Below the pieces are notes generated by a model. That model saw nothing but the letters and a program-made list of their open reading frames with translations, was not told the DNA's origin and ran no database searches. Position numbers and translations under genes: made by a program. Positions 33,792 to 42,725 of a stretch of 64,000 nt of DNA are shown in pieces; positions within the stretch are counted from its first letter, which is position 1; each line of letters begins with the position of its first letter. Source of the stretch: Vibrio renipiscarius. GTDB taxonomy: Bacteria > Pseudomonadota > Gammaproteobacteria > Enterobacterales > Vibrionaceae. Location: contig NZ_JTKH01000006.1 of the NCBI RefSeq assembly GCF_000827885.1, positions 822,239 through 886,238 on the forward strand. Reading direction: 5' to 3'.

Positions 33792-36647
33792 ATGAAATTA
33801 GTAAAACGCTCCGATACGGTGAGCAAAGAGCAAAATCAACTTGGTGTATCACGTCGTACGTTCATGAAGAATTCTTCATTAGCGGCTGGTGGCGCGGTAG
33901 TTGGCGCAAGTTTATTTGCACCAGGTATGATGAAAAAAGCAGAAGCAAAGACAGTTGACCCTGAAGCAAAAGTTGAGCAGAAACGTACGATCTGTTCACA
34001 CTGCTCGGTGGGCTGTGGTGTGTATGCAGAAGTTCAAAATGGTGTTTGGACTGACCAAGAACCGGCATTTGACCACCCATTTAATGCTGGTGGCCACTGT
34101 GCAAAAGGCGCAGCATTGCGTGAGCACGGCCATGGTGAACGTCGTCTTAAATACCCAATGAAGCTTGAAAACGGTAAGTGGAAAAAGCTTTCTTGGGAAG
34201 TCGCACTAGAAGAAATCAGTCAGCAAGCGCTGAAGATTCGCGAAGAATCTGGCCCTGATTCAGTGTACTTCTTAGGCAGTGCAAAGCACAACAACGAGCA
34301 AGCTTACCTGTATCGTAAAATGGCGTCGCTTTGGGGTACCAACAACGTTGACCACCAAGCGCGTATTTGTCACTCAACCACAGTAGCCGGTGTTGCAAAC
34401 ACTTGGGGTTACGGTGCGATGACAAACTCATTTAATGATATGCATAACTGTAAATCGATGCTTTTCATCGGTTCAAACCCAGCAGAAGCGCACCCAGTTG
34501 CGATGCAGCATATCTTGATCGCGAAAGAGAAGAATAACTGTAAGATCGTTGTTGCTGATCCACGTCGCACACGCACGGCAGCAAAAGCTGACCACTACGT
34601 AGCGCTTCGTCCTGGTACTGATGTGGCGTTCATTTGGGGCGTGCTATGGCATGTATTTGCCAACAACTGGGAAGATAAAGAGTTTATCTACCAACGCGTA
34701 TTTGGTATGGATGAGATCCGTGCTGAAGTAGCAAAATGGACACCGGCAGAAGTTGAACGTGTAACTGGCGTTGCTGAAGCGCAAGTTTTTGAAACGGCGA
34801 AACTGCTTTCTGAAAACCGTCCAGGTTGTGTTGTTTGGTGTATGGGTGGTACTCAACATACAACCGGTAACAACAATACACGTGCTTACTGTGTGCTTGA
34901 ACTTGCACTTGGTAACATGGGTAAATCAGGCGGTGGCGCAAACATTTTCCGTGGTCACGATAACGTACAGGGCGCAACAGACCTTGGCGTACTTTCTGAC
35001 ACGCTTCCAGGTTACTACGGCCTATCAGAAGGCGCTTGGCGTCACTGGTCGAAGGTTTGGGATCTAGATTACAACTGGGTTCATGGCCGATTCGATCACA
35101 CCGCTTACGCAGGTCAAAAGCCAATGAACAGCGCAGGTATTCCTGTTTCTCGTTGGGTTGATGGCGTTCTAGAGAACAAAGACAAGATTCGTCAACGCGA
35201 AAACATTCGCGCCATGTTCTACTGGGGTCATGCGGTAAACTCTCAGACCCGTGGTCCTGAGATGAAAAAAGCGATGCAGAAATTGGATATGATGGTTATT
35301 GTTGACCCATACCCAACGGTTGCCGCGGTCATGAACGATCGTACCGATGGCGTTTACCTGCTTCCAGCAACGACTCAGTTTGAAACGCACGGCAGTGTGA
35401 CGGCATCAAACCGTTCAATCCAATGGCGTGATCAAGTTATCCAACCGTTGTTTGATTCTAAACCTGACCATGAAATCATGTACCTGCTTTCACAAAAGCT
35501 AGGCATTTCTGATCAGCTGTTTAAGAACATCAAAGTTGAGAACAACCAGCCGGTTATTGAAGATATTACCCGTGAATTCAACAAGGGTATGTGGACAATC
35601 GGTTACACAGGTCAAAGCCCTGAGCGCTTGAAAGAGCACCAACAAAACTGGCATACATTCGACTTCACAACACTTGAAGGTGTTGGTGGTCCTGCGAATG
35701 GTGAGACTTACGGTCTGCCGTGGCCATGTTGGGGTACGCCTGAGATGAAGCACCCTGGCACGCACATTCTTTACGACACGTCGAAGACGGTTGCAGAGGG
35801 TGGCGGTAACTTCCGTACGCGTTTCGGTGTTGAGTTTGAAGGTCAAAGCCTACTTGCGGTTGACAGCTACTCAAAAGGCTGTGAGATCAAAGATGGTTAC
35901 CCAGAATTCACTGATAAGCTCATTAAACAGCTAGGTTGGTGGGATGATCTAACAGCAGAAGAAAAAGCCTCTGCTGAAGGTAAAAACTGGAAGACCGATC
36001 TATCGGGTGGTATCCAACGCGTAGCTATTAAGCACGGTTGTATCCCATTTGGTAACGCAAAAGCGCGTGCCATTGTATGGACGTTCCCGGACCGTGTTCC
36101 TCTACACCGTGAACCGTTGTACACACCGCGTCGTGATCTTCTTGCTGAATATTCAACGTGGGACGATAAAGAATCGATTTTCCGTGTACCAACATTGTAC
36201 AAATCAATCCAAGAACAAGATAAGTCGAAAGAGTACCCGATTATTCTGACTTCTGGCCGCTTGGTTGAGTACGAAGGTGGTGGTGAAGAAACGCGTTCTA
36301 ACCCATGGCTTGCAGAGCTTCAACAAGAGATGTTTGTTGAAATTAACCTAAAAGACGCAAACGATCTTGGCATCAAAGATGCTGATGATGTTTGGGTTGA
36401 AGGTGCAGAGAAAGGCCGTATTAAAGTGAAAGCAATGGTGACATCACGCGTAATGCCTGGTCTTGCATTCTTGCCATTCCACTTTGGTGGTCGATTCGAA
36501 GGTGAGAGTCTTCTTGATAAATATCCAGAAGGTTCAGCACCTTACGTAATCGGTGAGGCAGCTAATACTGCAACCACTTACGGTTATGACCCTGTTACTT
36601 TGATGCAAGAAACCAAAGTGACTCTCTGTAATATTCGCAAAGCGTAA
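33792..36647 (+). CDS. fdhA: Formate dehydrogenase large (catalytic) subunit, 951 aa
   Basis: Oxidises formate to CO2 in the periplasm using a bis-MGD molybdenum or tungsten centre. A Tat signal (GVSRRTFMKNSS, residues 18-29) leads. The N-terminal [4Fe-4S] cluster is held by C68, C71, C75 and C103. The metal-ligand position is Cys193 in ARICHSTTVAG, where E. coli FdnG has selenocysteine, so no SECIS or TGA readthrough is needed here. The following His194 and the downstream MGGTQHTTGNNN block are also family features. FdhB and FdhC follow at short gaps, forming the membrane-bound three-subunit enzyme. Whether it carries Mo or W is open, but the tup genes nearby make tungsten possible. Confidence 0.95.
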   Translation: MKLVKRSDTVSKEQNQLGVSRRTFMKNSSLAAGGAVVGASLFAPGMMKKAEAKTVDPEAKVEQKRTICSHCSVGCGVYAEVQNGVWTDQEPAFDHPFNAGGHCAKGAALREHGHGERRLKYPMKLENGKWKKLSWEVALEEISQQALKIREESGPDSVYFLGSAKHNNEQAYLYRKMASLWGTNNVDHQARICHSTTVAGVANTWGYGAMTNSFNDMHNCKSMLFIGSNPAEAHPVAMQHILIAKEKNNCKIVVADPRRTRTAAKADHYVALRPGTDVAFIWGVLWHVFANNWEDKEFIYQRVFGMDEIRAEVAKWTPAEVERVTGVAEAQVFETAKLLSENRPGCVVWCMGGTQHTTGNNNTRAYCVLELALGNMGKSGGGANIFRGHDNVQGATDLGVLSDTLPGYYGLSEGAWRHWSKVWDLDYNWVHGRFDHTAYAGQKPMNSAGIPVSRWVDGVLENKDKIRQRENIRAMFYWGHAVNSQTRGPEMKKAMQKLDMMVIVDPYPTVAAVMNDRTDGVYLLPATTQFETHGSVTASNRSIQWRDQVIQPLFDSKPDHEIMYLLSQKLGISDQLFKNIKVENNQPVIEDITREFNKGMWTIGYTGQSPERLKEHQQNWHTFDFTTLEGVGGPANGETYGLPWPCWGTPEMKHPGTHILYDTSKTVAEGGGNFRTRFGVEFEGQSLLAVDSYSKGCEIKDGYPEFTDKLIKQLGWWDDLTAEEKASAEGKNWKTDLSGGIQRVAIKHGCIPFGNAKARAIVWTFPDRVPLHREPLYTPRRDLLAEYSTWDDKESIFRVPTLYKSIQEQDKSKEYPIILTSGRLVEYEGGGEETRSNPWLAELQQEMFVEINLKDANDLGIKDADDVWVEGAEKGRIKVKAMVTSRVMPGLAFLPFHFGGRFEGESLLDKYPEGSAPYVIGEAANTATTYGYDPVTLMQETKVTLCNIRKA

Positions 36648-36658
36648 GGATTCCCAAA

Positions 36659-37267
36659 ATGGCTAGAATGAAATTCCTTTGTGACACCAAACGCTGTATT
36701 GAATGTAACGGTTGTGTCACGGCATGTAAGAATGCAAATACTGAAGCGGTGCCATGGGGCATTCAACGTCGTCGCGTTGTGACCCTGAATGATGGTGAGC
36801 CAGGTGAAAACTCAATCTCTGTAGCATGTATGCACTGTTCAGATGCGCCTTGTATGGCGGTTTGTCCAGCAGACTGTTTCGAGCACACAGAAGACGGCAT
36901 CGTATTACACAATAAAGATCTTTGTATCGGTTGTGGTTACTGTCTATTTGCTTGCCCATTTGGTGCGCCTCAATTCCCTAAACAAGAAGCGTTTGGTGAA
37001 CGTGGCAAAATGGACAAATGTACTTTCTGTGCAGGTGGTCCAAACACCGAACCGGGTTCAGAGAAAGAGCGCATGCTTTACGGTTCTAACCGTATTGCGG
37101 AAGGCAAACTGCCAATGTGTGCTTCACTATGTTCAACCAAAGCACTACTTGCTGGCGATGCTGAGAAAATTTCAGACATCTTCCGTCAACGTGTGGTTGA
37201 ACGCGGTGCGAAAAATGCGGGTTGGACAGACGGCAACGATCTTTCTTACGACGCAACTAAAAGTTAA
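36659..37267 (+). CDS. fdhB: Formate dehydrogenase iron-sulfur subunit, 202 aa
   Basis: Electron-transfer subunit between FdhA and the cytochrome b. It has four Cys clusters of the FdnH/DmsB type: CIECNGCVTACK, CMHCSDAPCMAVCP, CIGCGYCLFACP and CTFC with a later C. These give four [4Fe-4S] centres in a linear wire. Unlike E. coli FdnH there is no C-terminal transmembrane anchor. There is no signal peptide, so it probably leaves the cell by riding on the Tat leader of FdhA. 11 bp after fdhA. Confidence 0.93.
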   Translation: MARMKFLCDTKRCIECNGCVTACKNANTEAVPWGIQRRRVVTLNDGEPGENSISVACMHCSDAPCMAVCPADCFEHTEDGIVLHNKDLCIGCGYCLFACPFGAPQFPKQEAFGERGKMDKCTFCAGGPNTEPGSEKERMLYGSNRIAEGKLPMCASLCSTKALLAGDAEKISDIFRQRVVERGAKNAGWTDGNDLSYDATKS

Positions 37268-37281
37268 CTCTGGAGAGAGAT

Positions 37282-38337
37282 ATGACCCCTCTATTTAAAC
37301 GTCTATCTCTTGTTGTGCTGCCATTTTTGGCAGCACTGGCAATGGCTCTATCGCTGCCTGCGGCAGCAAAAGAGTCAGCGCCAGTAGATCAAACAGAGAT
37401 GACACAACTAGCCGGTGCTGATTTTTGGCAAGAAGTACGTGCAGGTGAGGCAGGGTATACCACCTCTAAATCACCAGAGCATGGCGTATTGATCAGTACC
37501 CCTGGCGCAACATGGTATGTGCTGAAAGAGAAGTGGATGTCGCCAGCCGGTGCCGTCGCTATTTTCGGTAGTATTGCGATGGTGATCATGGCTTACGTTT
37601 TCGTAGGTCCATTGATGCTGAGCAAACCTCGTACCGGTAAAAAGATGAAGCGCTGGTCGCGTCTGGATCGAGCACTACACTGGAGCATGGCATTTACCTT
37701 TTTGTCACTGGCATTTAGTGGTTTGATGCTGGTTTACGGTAAGCACTTCTTGAAGCCATATGTACCTAGTGAGTTCTGGGGTTTTGTCATTATGTTGGCA
37801 AAACAGTTCCATAACTATGTTGGTCCACTGTTTTTCGTGCTTTTAGCGTTCGTTTTGCTTAAGTGGTGGCGTAAATCCATCCCGAATATGACAGACATCC
37901 GCTGGTTCATGAAAATGGGCGGCATGATGGGTAAACATAAAGGTACGCATCCTTCTGCTGGTTTCTCTAACGGTGGTGAGAAAGCGATTTACTGGTTGCT
38001 TATCGTCTTCGGTGCGGTTGTTGCGCTGAGTGGATTGGTTCTTGATTTCCCTATCTTCGGTCAAACACGCCGTGATATGGAAATTTCTAATCTCGTTCAC
38101 ATGCTATCGGCTTTGATTTTGATCTGTGGCTTTATCTTCCACATCTATATCGGTTTGTTCGGTATGGAAGGGGCGTTAGAAGGCATGGTTACTGGCGAAG
38201 TAGATGAAACTTGGGCAAAAGAACACCACGATCTTTGGTATGCTGAAGTGAAATCAAATGAAGCGATGCCTGAAGCAACGGCGGAACAATCTAACGGATT
38301 AGAGAAAGGAGCGAAGAGCGATGAACAAGCATCATAA
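37282..38337 (+). CDS. fdhC: Formate dehydrogenase cytochrome b556 subunit, 351 aa
   Basis: The membrane subunit that passes electrons to quinone. It has a cleavable signal (ending around SLPAAAK) and a periplasmic stretch containing TPGATWYVLKEKW, then five hydrophobic segments. The haem-b His residues are in RLDRALHWSMAFTF, KQFHNYVG and NLVHMLSALILICGFIFHIYIG. The extra N-terminal periplasmic extension is longer than in E. coli FdnI and is typical of the Vibrio/Shewanella type. Its 3' end overlaps the next gene by 17 bp. Confidence 0.93.
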   Translation: MTPLFKRLSLVVLPFLAALAMALSLPAAAKESAPVDQTEMTQLAGADFWQEVRAGEAGYTTSKSPEHGVLISTPGATWYVLKEKWMSPAGAVAIFGSIAMVIMAYVFVGPLMLSKPRTGKKMKRWSRLDRALHWSMAFTFLSLAFSGLMLVYGKHFLKPYVPSEFWGFVIMLAKQFHNYVGPLFFVLLAFVLLKWWRKSIPNMTDIRWFMKMGGMMGKHKGTHPSAGFSNGGEKAIYWLLIVFGAVVALSGLVLDFPIFGQTRRDMEISNLVHMLSALILICGFIFHIYIGLFGMEGALEGMVTGEVDETWAKEHHDLWYAEVKSNEAMPEATAEQSNGLEKGAKSDEQAS

Positions 38338-38737
38338 TGGTATTTGGGTCGCGTATTTTCTGAGCTTTTTAACGCCGTTTACGTTTTTGGTTTCGGGTGT
38401 TTTAGCCATAATCTATGCCGGTTATCGTTTAGATAAAAATGAAGATAGTGAAGTGATTAATTCACATTACTATGGTCTGATCCGTAACTTCTTTCTTTTC
38501 TTGACGTTTTTTGTGGTGTTGATTGTTACCGTCGCAACGACCAATGGCGTTTTATCCGGCATTGAAGATTACTGGTACCACAGTAACTTACTGGATAAGA
38601 TCGCTTACGGCATTCCTATTTTCGGGATGGTATTGGCCGTGTTGGCTATTCTGGTTTGGTTTAAACGCATGCTACAAGGCATGCGCCAGCTAAGAAATAA
38701 TCAGCTACATCGTCCATCGACAGGTCCAAACCTGTAG
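38321..38737 (+). CDS. Small membrane protein at the end of the fdh operon, 138 aa
   Basis: Three hydrophobic segments (about 10-32, 49-70 and 90-112) and a basic C-terminus. The first half (AIIYAGYRLDKNEDSEVINSHYYGLIRNFF) resembles DUF4870-type membrane proteins. I do not know its function. Translational overlap of 17 bp with fdhC, and the terminator just after it, show it belongs to the operon; it could help assemble or anchor the dehydrogenase. Confidence 0.7.
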   Translation: MNKHHNGIWVAYFLSFLTPFTFLVSGVLAIIYAGYRLDKNEDSEVINSHYYGLIRNFFLFLTFFVVLIVTVATTNGVLSGIEDYWYHSNLLDKIAYGIPIFGMVLAVLAILVWFKRMLQGMRQLRNNQLHRPSTGPNL

Positions 38738-38759
38738 ACACGATTTATCAAATTGCCTA

Positions 38760-38787
38760 AGCCAGTCATTCGTGACTGGCTTTTTTT
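38760..38787 (+). terminator. Terminator of the fdh operon
   Basis: AGCCAGTCA / TGACTGGCT stem (9 bp) with a TTCG loop and T7, 22 bases after the last stop. Confidence 0.92.
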
Positions 38788-39044
38788 ATGGATGAAATAT
38801 GAGAGAAAGTGCATTTATGGTCCTTTCTGTGTCGATAAACAACAAAACTCACCGTTTAGTCCAATTGAAATCCATGACTGCATGACAAATACTGCCGCAC
38901 AATGCACGCACAATGCATTAACTCAAGCGCAGGAAACAACCATCAATAGCAGCCAAAAATTTTAAACATGGTGTCAGTGTCTGTCGCTCAAACTGAGTGG
39001 CATCTTGTCTCCAATTGAATGGAAACGTTAATAAAGGAATAGGG
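38788..39044. other. Region between the fdh terminator and the OmpA-family gene
   Basis: 257 bp. One 57-codon frame (ATG near 38789) runs through it but lacks a ribosome binding site and starts inside the terminator T-tract. I do not count it as a gene. Confidence 0.4.
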
Positions 39045-40484
39045 ATGAAAAAGTTTGCCTTACTAGGCCGTTCAGTGATCATGTCAGTCGGGTTGTTGTC
39101 TTCATATACAATAACAGCGAGAGATAATTTGTTTTCGCCATTACCAGATTCTAAGGTCGCGGAACAATCACTGCGGCATTTTTCGCCTTATTGGTTAGTG
39201 AACGGCATTGCTGGCAATAAGCCTCAATCGATAGTAGTAAAAGGCAAAGTTCGTCGACTCAACTATCAACTCTCGCCAAGTTATCTCCCCGAGCATGCGG
39301 TGAATAATTACGTATCTCAGTTAGAAAAGCATGGTGCTGAACTGCTGTTTCATTGCAATAAAGATCAATGTGGAAACTGGGATAAATTGCAGAAAATGGT
39401 CGGCCCGCTCAATAAGTTATCCGAGCGCAACCCATCACTGGTGACCGCAAAGTTAACAAGCGATACGAAAAGTATGTATGTCTCTGTTTATGCGACGAAC
39501 TGGAAGAATGGTATGAACGTTCAACTTGATGTGGTTGAAGTTATTGAAGAACCCTTAGATTTAGTCGAAATAGACTCGACATTTCTTCGTTCTAACGTCA
39601 AACAGGTTTCCTATACAAATCAATCCCATAAAGATAAAAAGGGCGCCAGTGATCACCCTATGATTCAACGTTTACCGGGCGCGTATATATGGGAATATAA
39701 ACAATTTGGTTTTAAGCAAACGCCTATCGCATTAGGAAAAAACCTCAATGTTGAGCAACGTAAGGGAAAAGTAACGTCGATTGGATATCACTTACCACGT
39801 ACTTATTCTGAGTATGAAGTCGATGCCAATTATAAAGCGGCATTTGAGAAGCTTGGCTTTGAATTGCAGGCATCATGTTCTGGACGTGAGTGCGGCAATG
39901 AAAAACGTTTTGTCGAAAAAATTCAATCGGTCGTCTACAACGGGAATGAGAAGAGTCAAAGATATCGATTTTACACCTTGAAACGAGAAGAAGGTGATGT
40001 ACATGGTTTAGTTTACGTCATCGGCTATAAAGGCGCGCTCTGGGCAGAGGTTCGACTCATCGAAGAAACGGCTTTAGTGGATGACCGCGTCGAGATTGAT
40101 CTTGATGGATTAATTAACGGCATCGACCAAAATGGTTACGTCGCATTAGATGGATTGCTGTTTAAGTTCGATAGTGACGAAATGCTTCCAGAGGCAACGC
40201 CCGTTTTGAATGTATTGACTGAATACTTAAAAGGTAACCCAAAAGGTTTGTTTTATGTGGTTGGGCATACCGATGACAAAGGAACACAGCAATACAATTC
40301 CGCGCTATCAGAGCGACGAGCAAAAGCGGTGGTTAATGCACTTGTCAATCAACACCGTATTCCCAAAGGGCAATTGACCGCAAAAGGTATGGGCGAGTTT
40401 TCTCCCGTTGCGAACAATAGTCATGAACAGGGGCAAAAACAAAATCGCCGCGTAGAACTGGTATTACGATCCGATAATAAGTAA
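39045..40484 (+). CDS. OmpA-family protein with duplicated DUF4892-like domain, 479 aa
   Basis: An envelope protein with a signal-like N-terminus (about 1-22). Two related halves follow: residues about 24-170 and about 200-350. Each has a glycine-lysine strand, a helix, and a CX4CGN motif (CNKDQCGN and CSGRECGN). The C-terminal domain (about 370-478) is the OmpA peptidoglycan-binding fold: FKFDSDEMLPEA, VVGHTDDKGT, YNSALSERRAKAV and NRRVELVL. It therefore anchors something to the cell wall. The first part resembles DUF4892. The start at 39045 has AAAGGAATAGGG in front and leads straight into MKKFALLG; the longest frame is 16 codons longer. Confidence 0.82.
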   Translation: MKKFALLGRSVIMSVGLLSSYTITARDNLFSPLPDSKVAEQSLRHFSPYWLVNGIAGNKPQSIVVKGKVRRLNYQLSPSYLPEHAVNNYVSQLEKHGAELLFHCNKDQCGNWDKLQKMVGPLNKLSERNPSLVTAKLTSDTKSMYVSVYATNWKNGMNVQLDVVEVIEEPLDLVEIDSTFLRSNVKQVSYTNQSHKDKKGASDHPMIQRLPGAYIWEYKQFGFKQTPIALGKNLNVEQRKGKVTSIGYHLPRTYSEYEVDANYKAAFEKLGFELQASCSGRECGNEKRFVEKIQSVVYNGNEKSQRYRFYTLKREEGDVHGLVYVIGYKGALWAEVRLIEETALVDDRVEIDLDGLINGIDQNGYVALDGLLFKFDSDEMLPEATPVLNVLTEYLKGNPKGLFYVVGHTDDKGTQQYNSALSERRAKAVVNALVNQHRIPKGQLTAKGMGEFSPVANNSHEQGQKQNRRVELVLRSDNK

Positions 40485-40520
40485 TCGTTGCCATTTTAGC
40501 GGTACCAAAATCGTGGACGA

Positions 40521-40544
40521 AGGGCGGCGCAATGCCGCTCTTTT
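40521..40544 (+). terminator. Terminator of the OmpA-family gene
   Basis: AGGGCGGC / GCCGCTCT stem (one G-U pair, 5-base loop) followed by TTTT. Confidence 0.78.
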
Positions 40545-40700
40545 GTTTGTATTGTGTCATTAGGGGAATCTTTGGCCTGTTCCTGCTCTCAAAATTTTAC
40601 TTTCCTAGGCCCTCGTACGACCATGGTCTAATCCATATAGCTACTGTTGTTATTGTTTCAGTGTTAAGCTTATTTAAGAGCGAAAGAACAAGGATAAGTT

Positions 40701-41432
40701 ATGGATTTCCCCTATAGAAACATTGTCATATTAACGGGTGCAGGTATTTCGGCAGAGTCAGGTATTCAAACATTTCGTGCCCAAGATGGGCTTTGGGAAA
40801 ACCACCGAATTGAAGACGTCGCAACACCTGAAGGTTTTGAACGCGATCCGGATTTAGTGCAAGATTTCTATAATCAGCGCCGTAACAAGTTGCAGGACGA
40901 AGCCATCAAACCGAATGCGGCACATAACGCTTTAGGGCGATTAGAACAATCGCTCGATGGCCATGTCACCATCATCACACAAAATATTGATAACCTTCAC
41001 GAACGAGGAGGGAGTCAGAATATCATTCATATGCATGGTGAATTACTCAAAGCGCGCTGCAGTGAATCCAACCAAGTCGTTGAACATGACCATAATATTG
41101 AGACGGGTGATCTCTGCCATTGCTGTCAGATCCCTTCACAAATGCGTCCTCACATTGTGTGGTTTGGTGAAATGCCATTGAGAATGGGCGACATCTATGC
41201 GGCGATCGAGAAGGCCGATTTGTTTATTTCGATTGGTACTTCTGGGGTGGTGTACCCAGCGGCTGGTTTTGTTCATGATGCGCGTATGCATGGCGCGCAC
41301 ACGATAGAAATAAACTTAGAGCCAAGCGCGGTTGAAAGTGAGTTTGAAGAAAAGCGTTATGGTAAAGCGAGTGTTGAAGTGCCGCGATTAGTAGACGAAA
41401 TTTTGGCGATGGCGGATGCGAAAAGCGCATAA
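40701..41432 (+). CDS. cobB: NAD-dependent protein deacylase CobB (sirtuin), 243 aa
   Basis: Removes acetyl and succinyl groups from lysines, consuming NAD+. Sirtuin motifs in order: [17 protein letters not shown] (NAD binding), FYNQRR with the YxxR pair that marks class III desuccinylases, [12 protein letters not shown], the catalytic His in [11 protein letters not shown], zinc Cys in that segment and in LCHCC, and [12 protein letters not shown]. The start has AAGGATAAG upstream. It stands alone between the OmpA-family gene and the converging polyamine operon. Confidence 0.94.
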   Translation: MDFPYRNIVILTGAGISAESGIQTFRAQDGLWENHRIEDVATPEGFERDPDLVQDFYNQRRNKLQDEAIKPNAAHNALGRLEQSLDGHVTIITQNIDNLHERGGSQNIIHMHGELLKARCSESNQVVEHDHNIETGDLCHCCQIPSQMRPHIVWFGEMPLRMGDIYAAIEKADLFISIGTSGVVYPAAGFVHDARMHGAHTIEINLEPSAVESEFEEKRYGKASVEVPRLVDEILAMADAKSA

Positions 41433-41456
41433 CGATAGGGTTTGTTGCAGGTAAAA

Positions 41457-41483
41457 TAAAAGCGGCTTACAAAGCCGCTTTTA
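41457..41483. terminator. Bidirectional terminator cobB / pot operon
   Basis: AAAAGCGGCTT / AAGCCGCTTTT stem with a short ACA-type loop and AT-rich tails on both sides, between converging units. Confidence 0.87.
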
Positions 41484-41511
41484 TTTTTATAATCCATTTA
41501 ACGAAAGTGAA

Positions 41512-42549
41512 TTAGTTATTTACTTTCAGTTTTTGGAAATATTCTTCATACAATGCGCTGGCTTCACCAACTTCGTCTTGCCATGTGCCGCTATCCATCA
41601 CTTCTTGTGGTGGGAAGATGCTCGTATCGTTGGCAAACTCTTTAGGCAGAAGTTTATGCGCAGTTTTCACTGGAGTAGGGTAGCCAATCTCTAGTGCAAT
41701 TTTTGCTGCATTTTCTGGACGCAGTAGGAAGTCGATCATCGCATGCGCAGCGTCGGTATTTTTTGCACCAGCAGGAATTGCAAGGCTATCCATCCAGAAG
41801 ACGGTTCCTTTTTCTGGCCAAATAATATCAATTTTGCCGCCTTCTTGGCGTGCCATGTAAGCAGAACCATTCCAAAGCATGCCCAGTGAAACTTCACCCG
41901 CTAAGTAAGGGTTTGCAGGGAAATCAGAGTTAAAAACCAATACGTTTGGCATCAGTTTTCTTAGCTCTTCATAAGCCGCTTTGATTTCATCTGGGTTAGT
42001 CGTGTTAGGAGAATAACCTAGTTTGGTCAATGCGATGTGGAACACTTCGCGTGAATCGTCCATCAGCATAAGCTGACCTTCCCACTTGCTATCCCAAAAA
42101 TCATCCCACTTAGTCACAGATGATGCGCTCAACATATCAGTATTGATACCGATACCCGTTGCGCCCCAAATGTAAGGGATAGAGAAATTGTTATTTGGGT
42201 CGAAAGGCTTGTTCAAGAAGTTTGTATCGAGATCAGCAAAGTGAGATAGCTTTGACTTGTCAATTTTTTGTAGCATGCCTTCTTTGCGCATTTTAGATAC
42301 AAAATAAGTAGACGGTACTACCAAGTCGTAGCCAGCACCTTGAGTTTTCAGCTTCGCGTACATACTTTCGTTTGATTCGTACGTGGAGTAGATTACTTTG
42401 ATACCAGTTTCTTTTGTAAAGTCTTCAAGAACTTCGTTTGGAATGTATTCAGACCAGTTGTAGAAGTAAAGTTCTTGGTCAGCAGCCATCGCTGAAGTGG
42501 CGATTAAGCTAGCTGCGCAAAGTGCGCCTGCATAGATTTTACTTTTCAT
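41512..42549 (-). CDS. potD: Polyamine-binding periplasmic protein, PotD1-type, 345 aa
   Basis: Periplasmic receptor of the polyamine importer, with signal MKSKIYAGALCAASLIATSA ending at MAA. The ligand-site segments are close to E. coli PotD: YFYNWSEYIP, YDLVVPSTYFV, and FWMDSLAIPAGAKN with the Trp/Asp pair that holds the polyamine. By position, last gene after a second potD, it corresponds to PotD1 of V. cholerae, which binds norspermidine and spermidine. It is separated from the upstream potD by a terminator, so levels of the two may differ. Confidence 0.9.
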   Translation of the reverse strand: MKSKIYAGALCAASLIATSAMAADQELYFYNWSEYIPNEVLEDFTKETGIKVIYSTYESNESMYAKLKTQGAGYDLVVPSTYFVSKMRKEGMLQKIDKSKLSHFADLDTNFLNKPFDPNNNFSIPYIWGATGIGINTDMLSASSVTKWDDFWDSKWEGQLMLMDDSREVFHIALTKLGYSPNTTNPDEIKAAYEELRKLMPNVLVFNSDFPANPYLAGEVSLGMLWNGSAYMARQEGGKIDIIWPEKGTVFWMDSLAIPAGAKNTDAAHAMIDFLLRPENAAKIALEIGYPTPVKTAHKLLPKEFANDTSIFPPQEVMDSGTWQDEVGEASALYEEYFQKLKVNN

Positions 42550-42680
42550 TATATTTCCGTTTTATCCTACTAAATCAGCACATTATCAATCCAGATAACA
42601 TCCTCTGAGTAGTATTGAGTACAAAAAGTTGTTTGTTTGCTATAGGAAAAATAGCAGGCGTGATTATATCAGGGTCAAAT

Positions 42681-42710
42681 AAAAATAGGCAGCGAATGCT
42701 GCCTATTTTA
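42681..42710 (-). terminator. Terminator between the two potD genes
   Basis: AAAATAGGCAGC / GCTGCCTATTTT stem (12 bp, GAAT loop) running into TTTTTATTT on the minus strand. Confidence 0.82.
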
Positions 42711-42725
42711 TAGATTTACGACGAC

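Noticed and set aside
33792..36647. Selenocysteine in formate dehydrogenase
   Set aside because: The position equivalent to Sec in E. coli FdnG is TGT (Cys193), and the frame is open without an internal TGA.
38789..38965. 57-codon frame after the fdh terminator
   Set aside because: It begins within the terminator T-tract and has no ribosome binding site.
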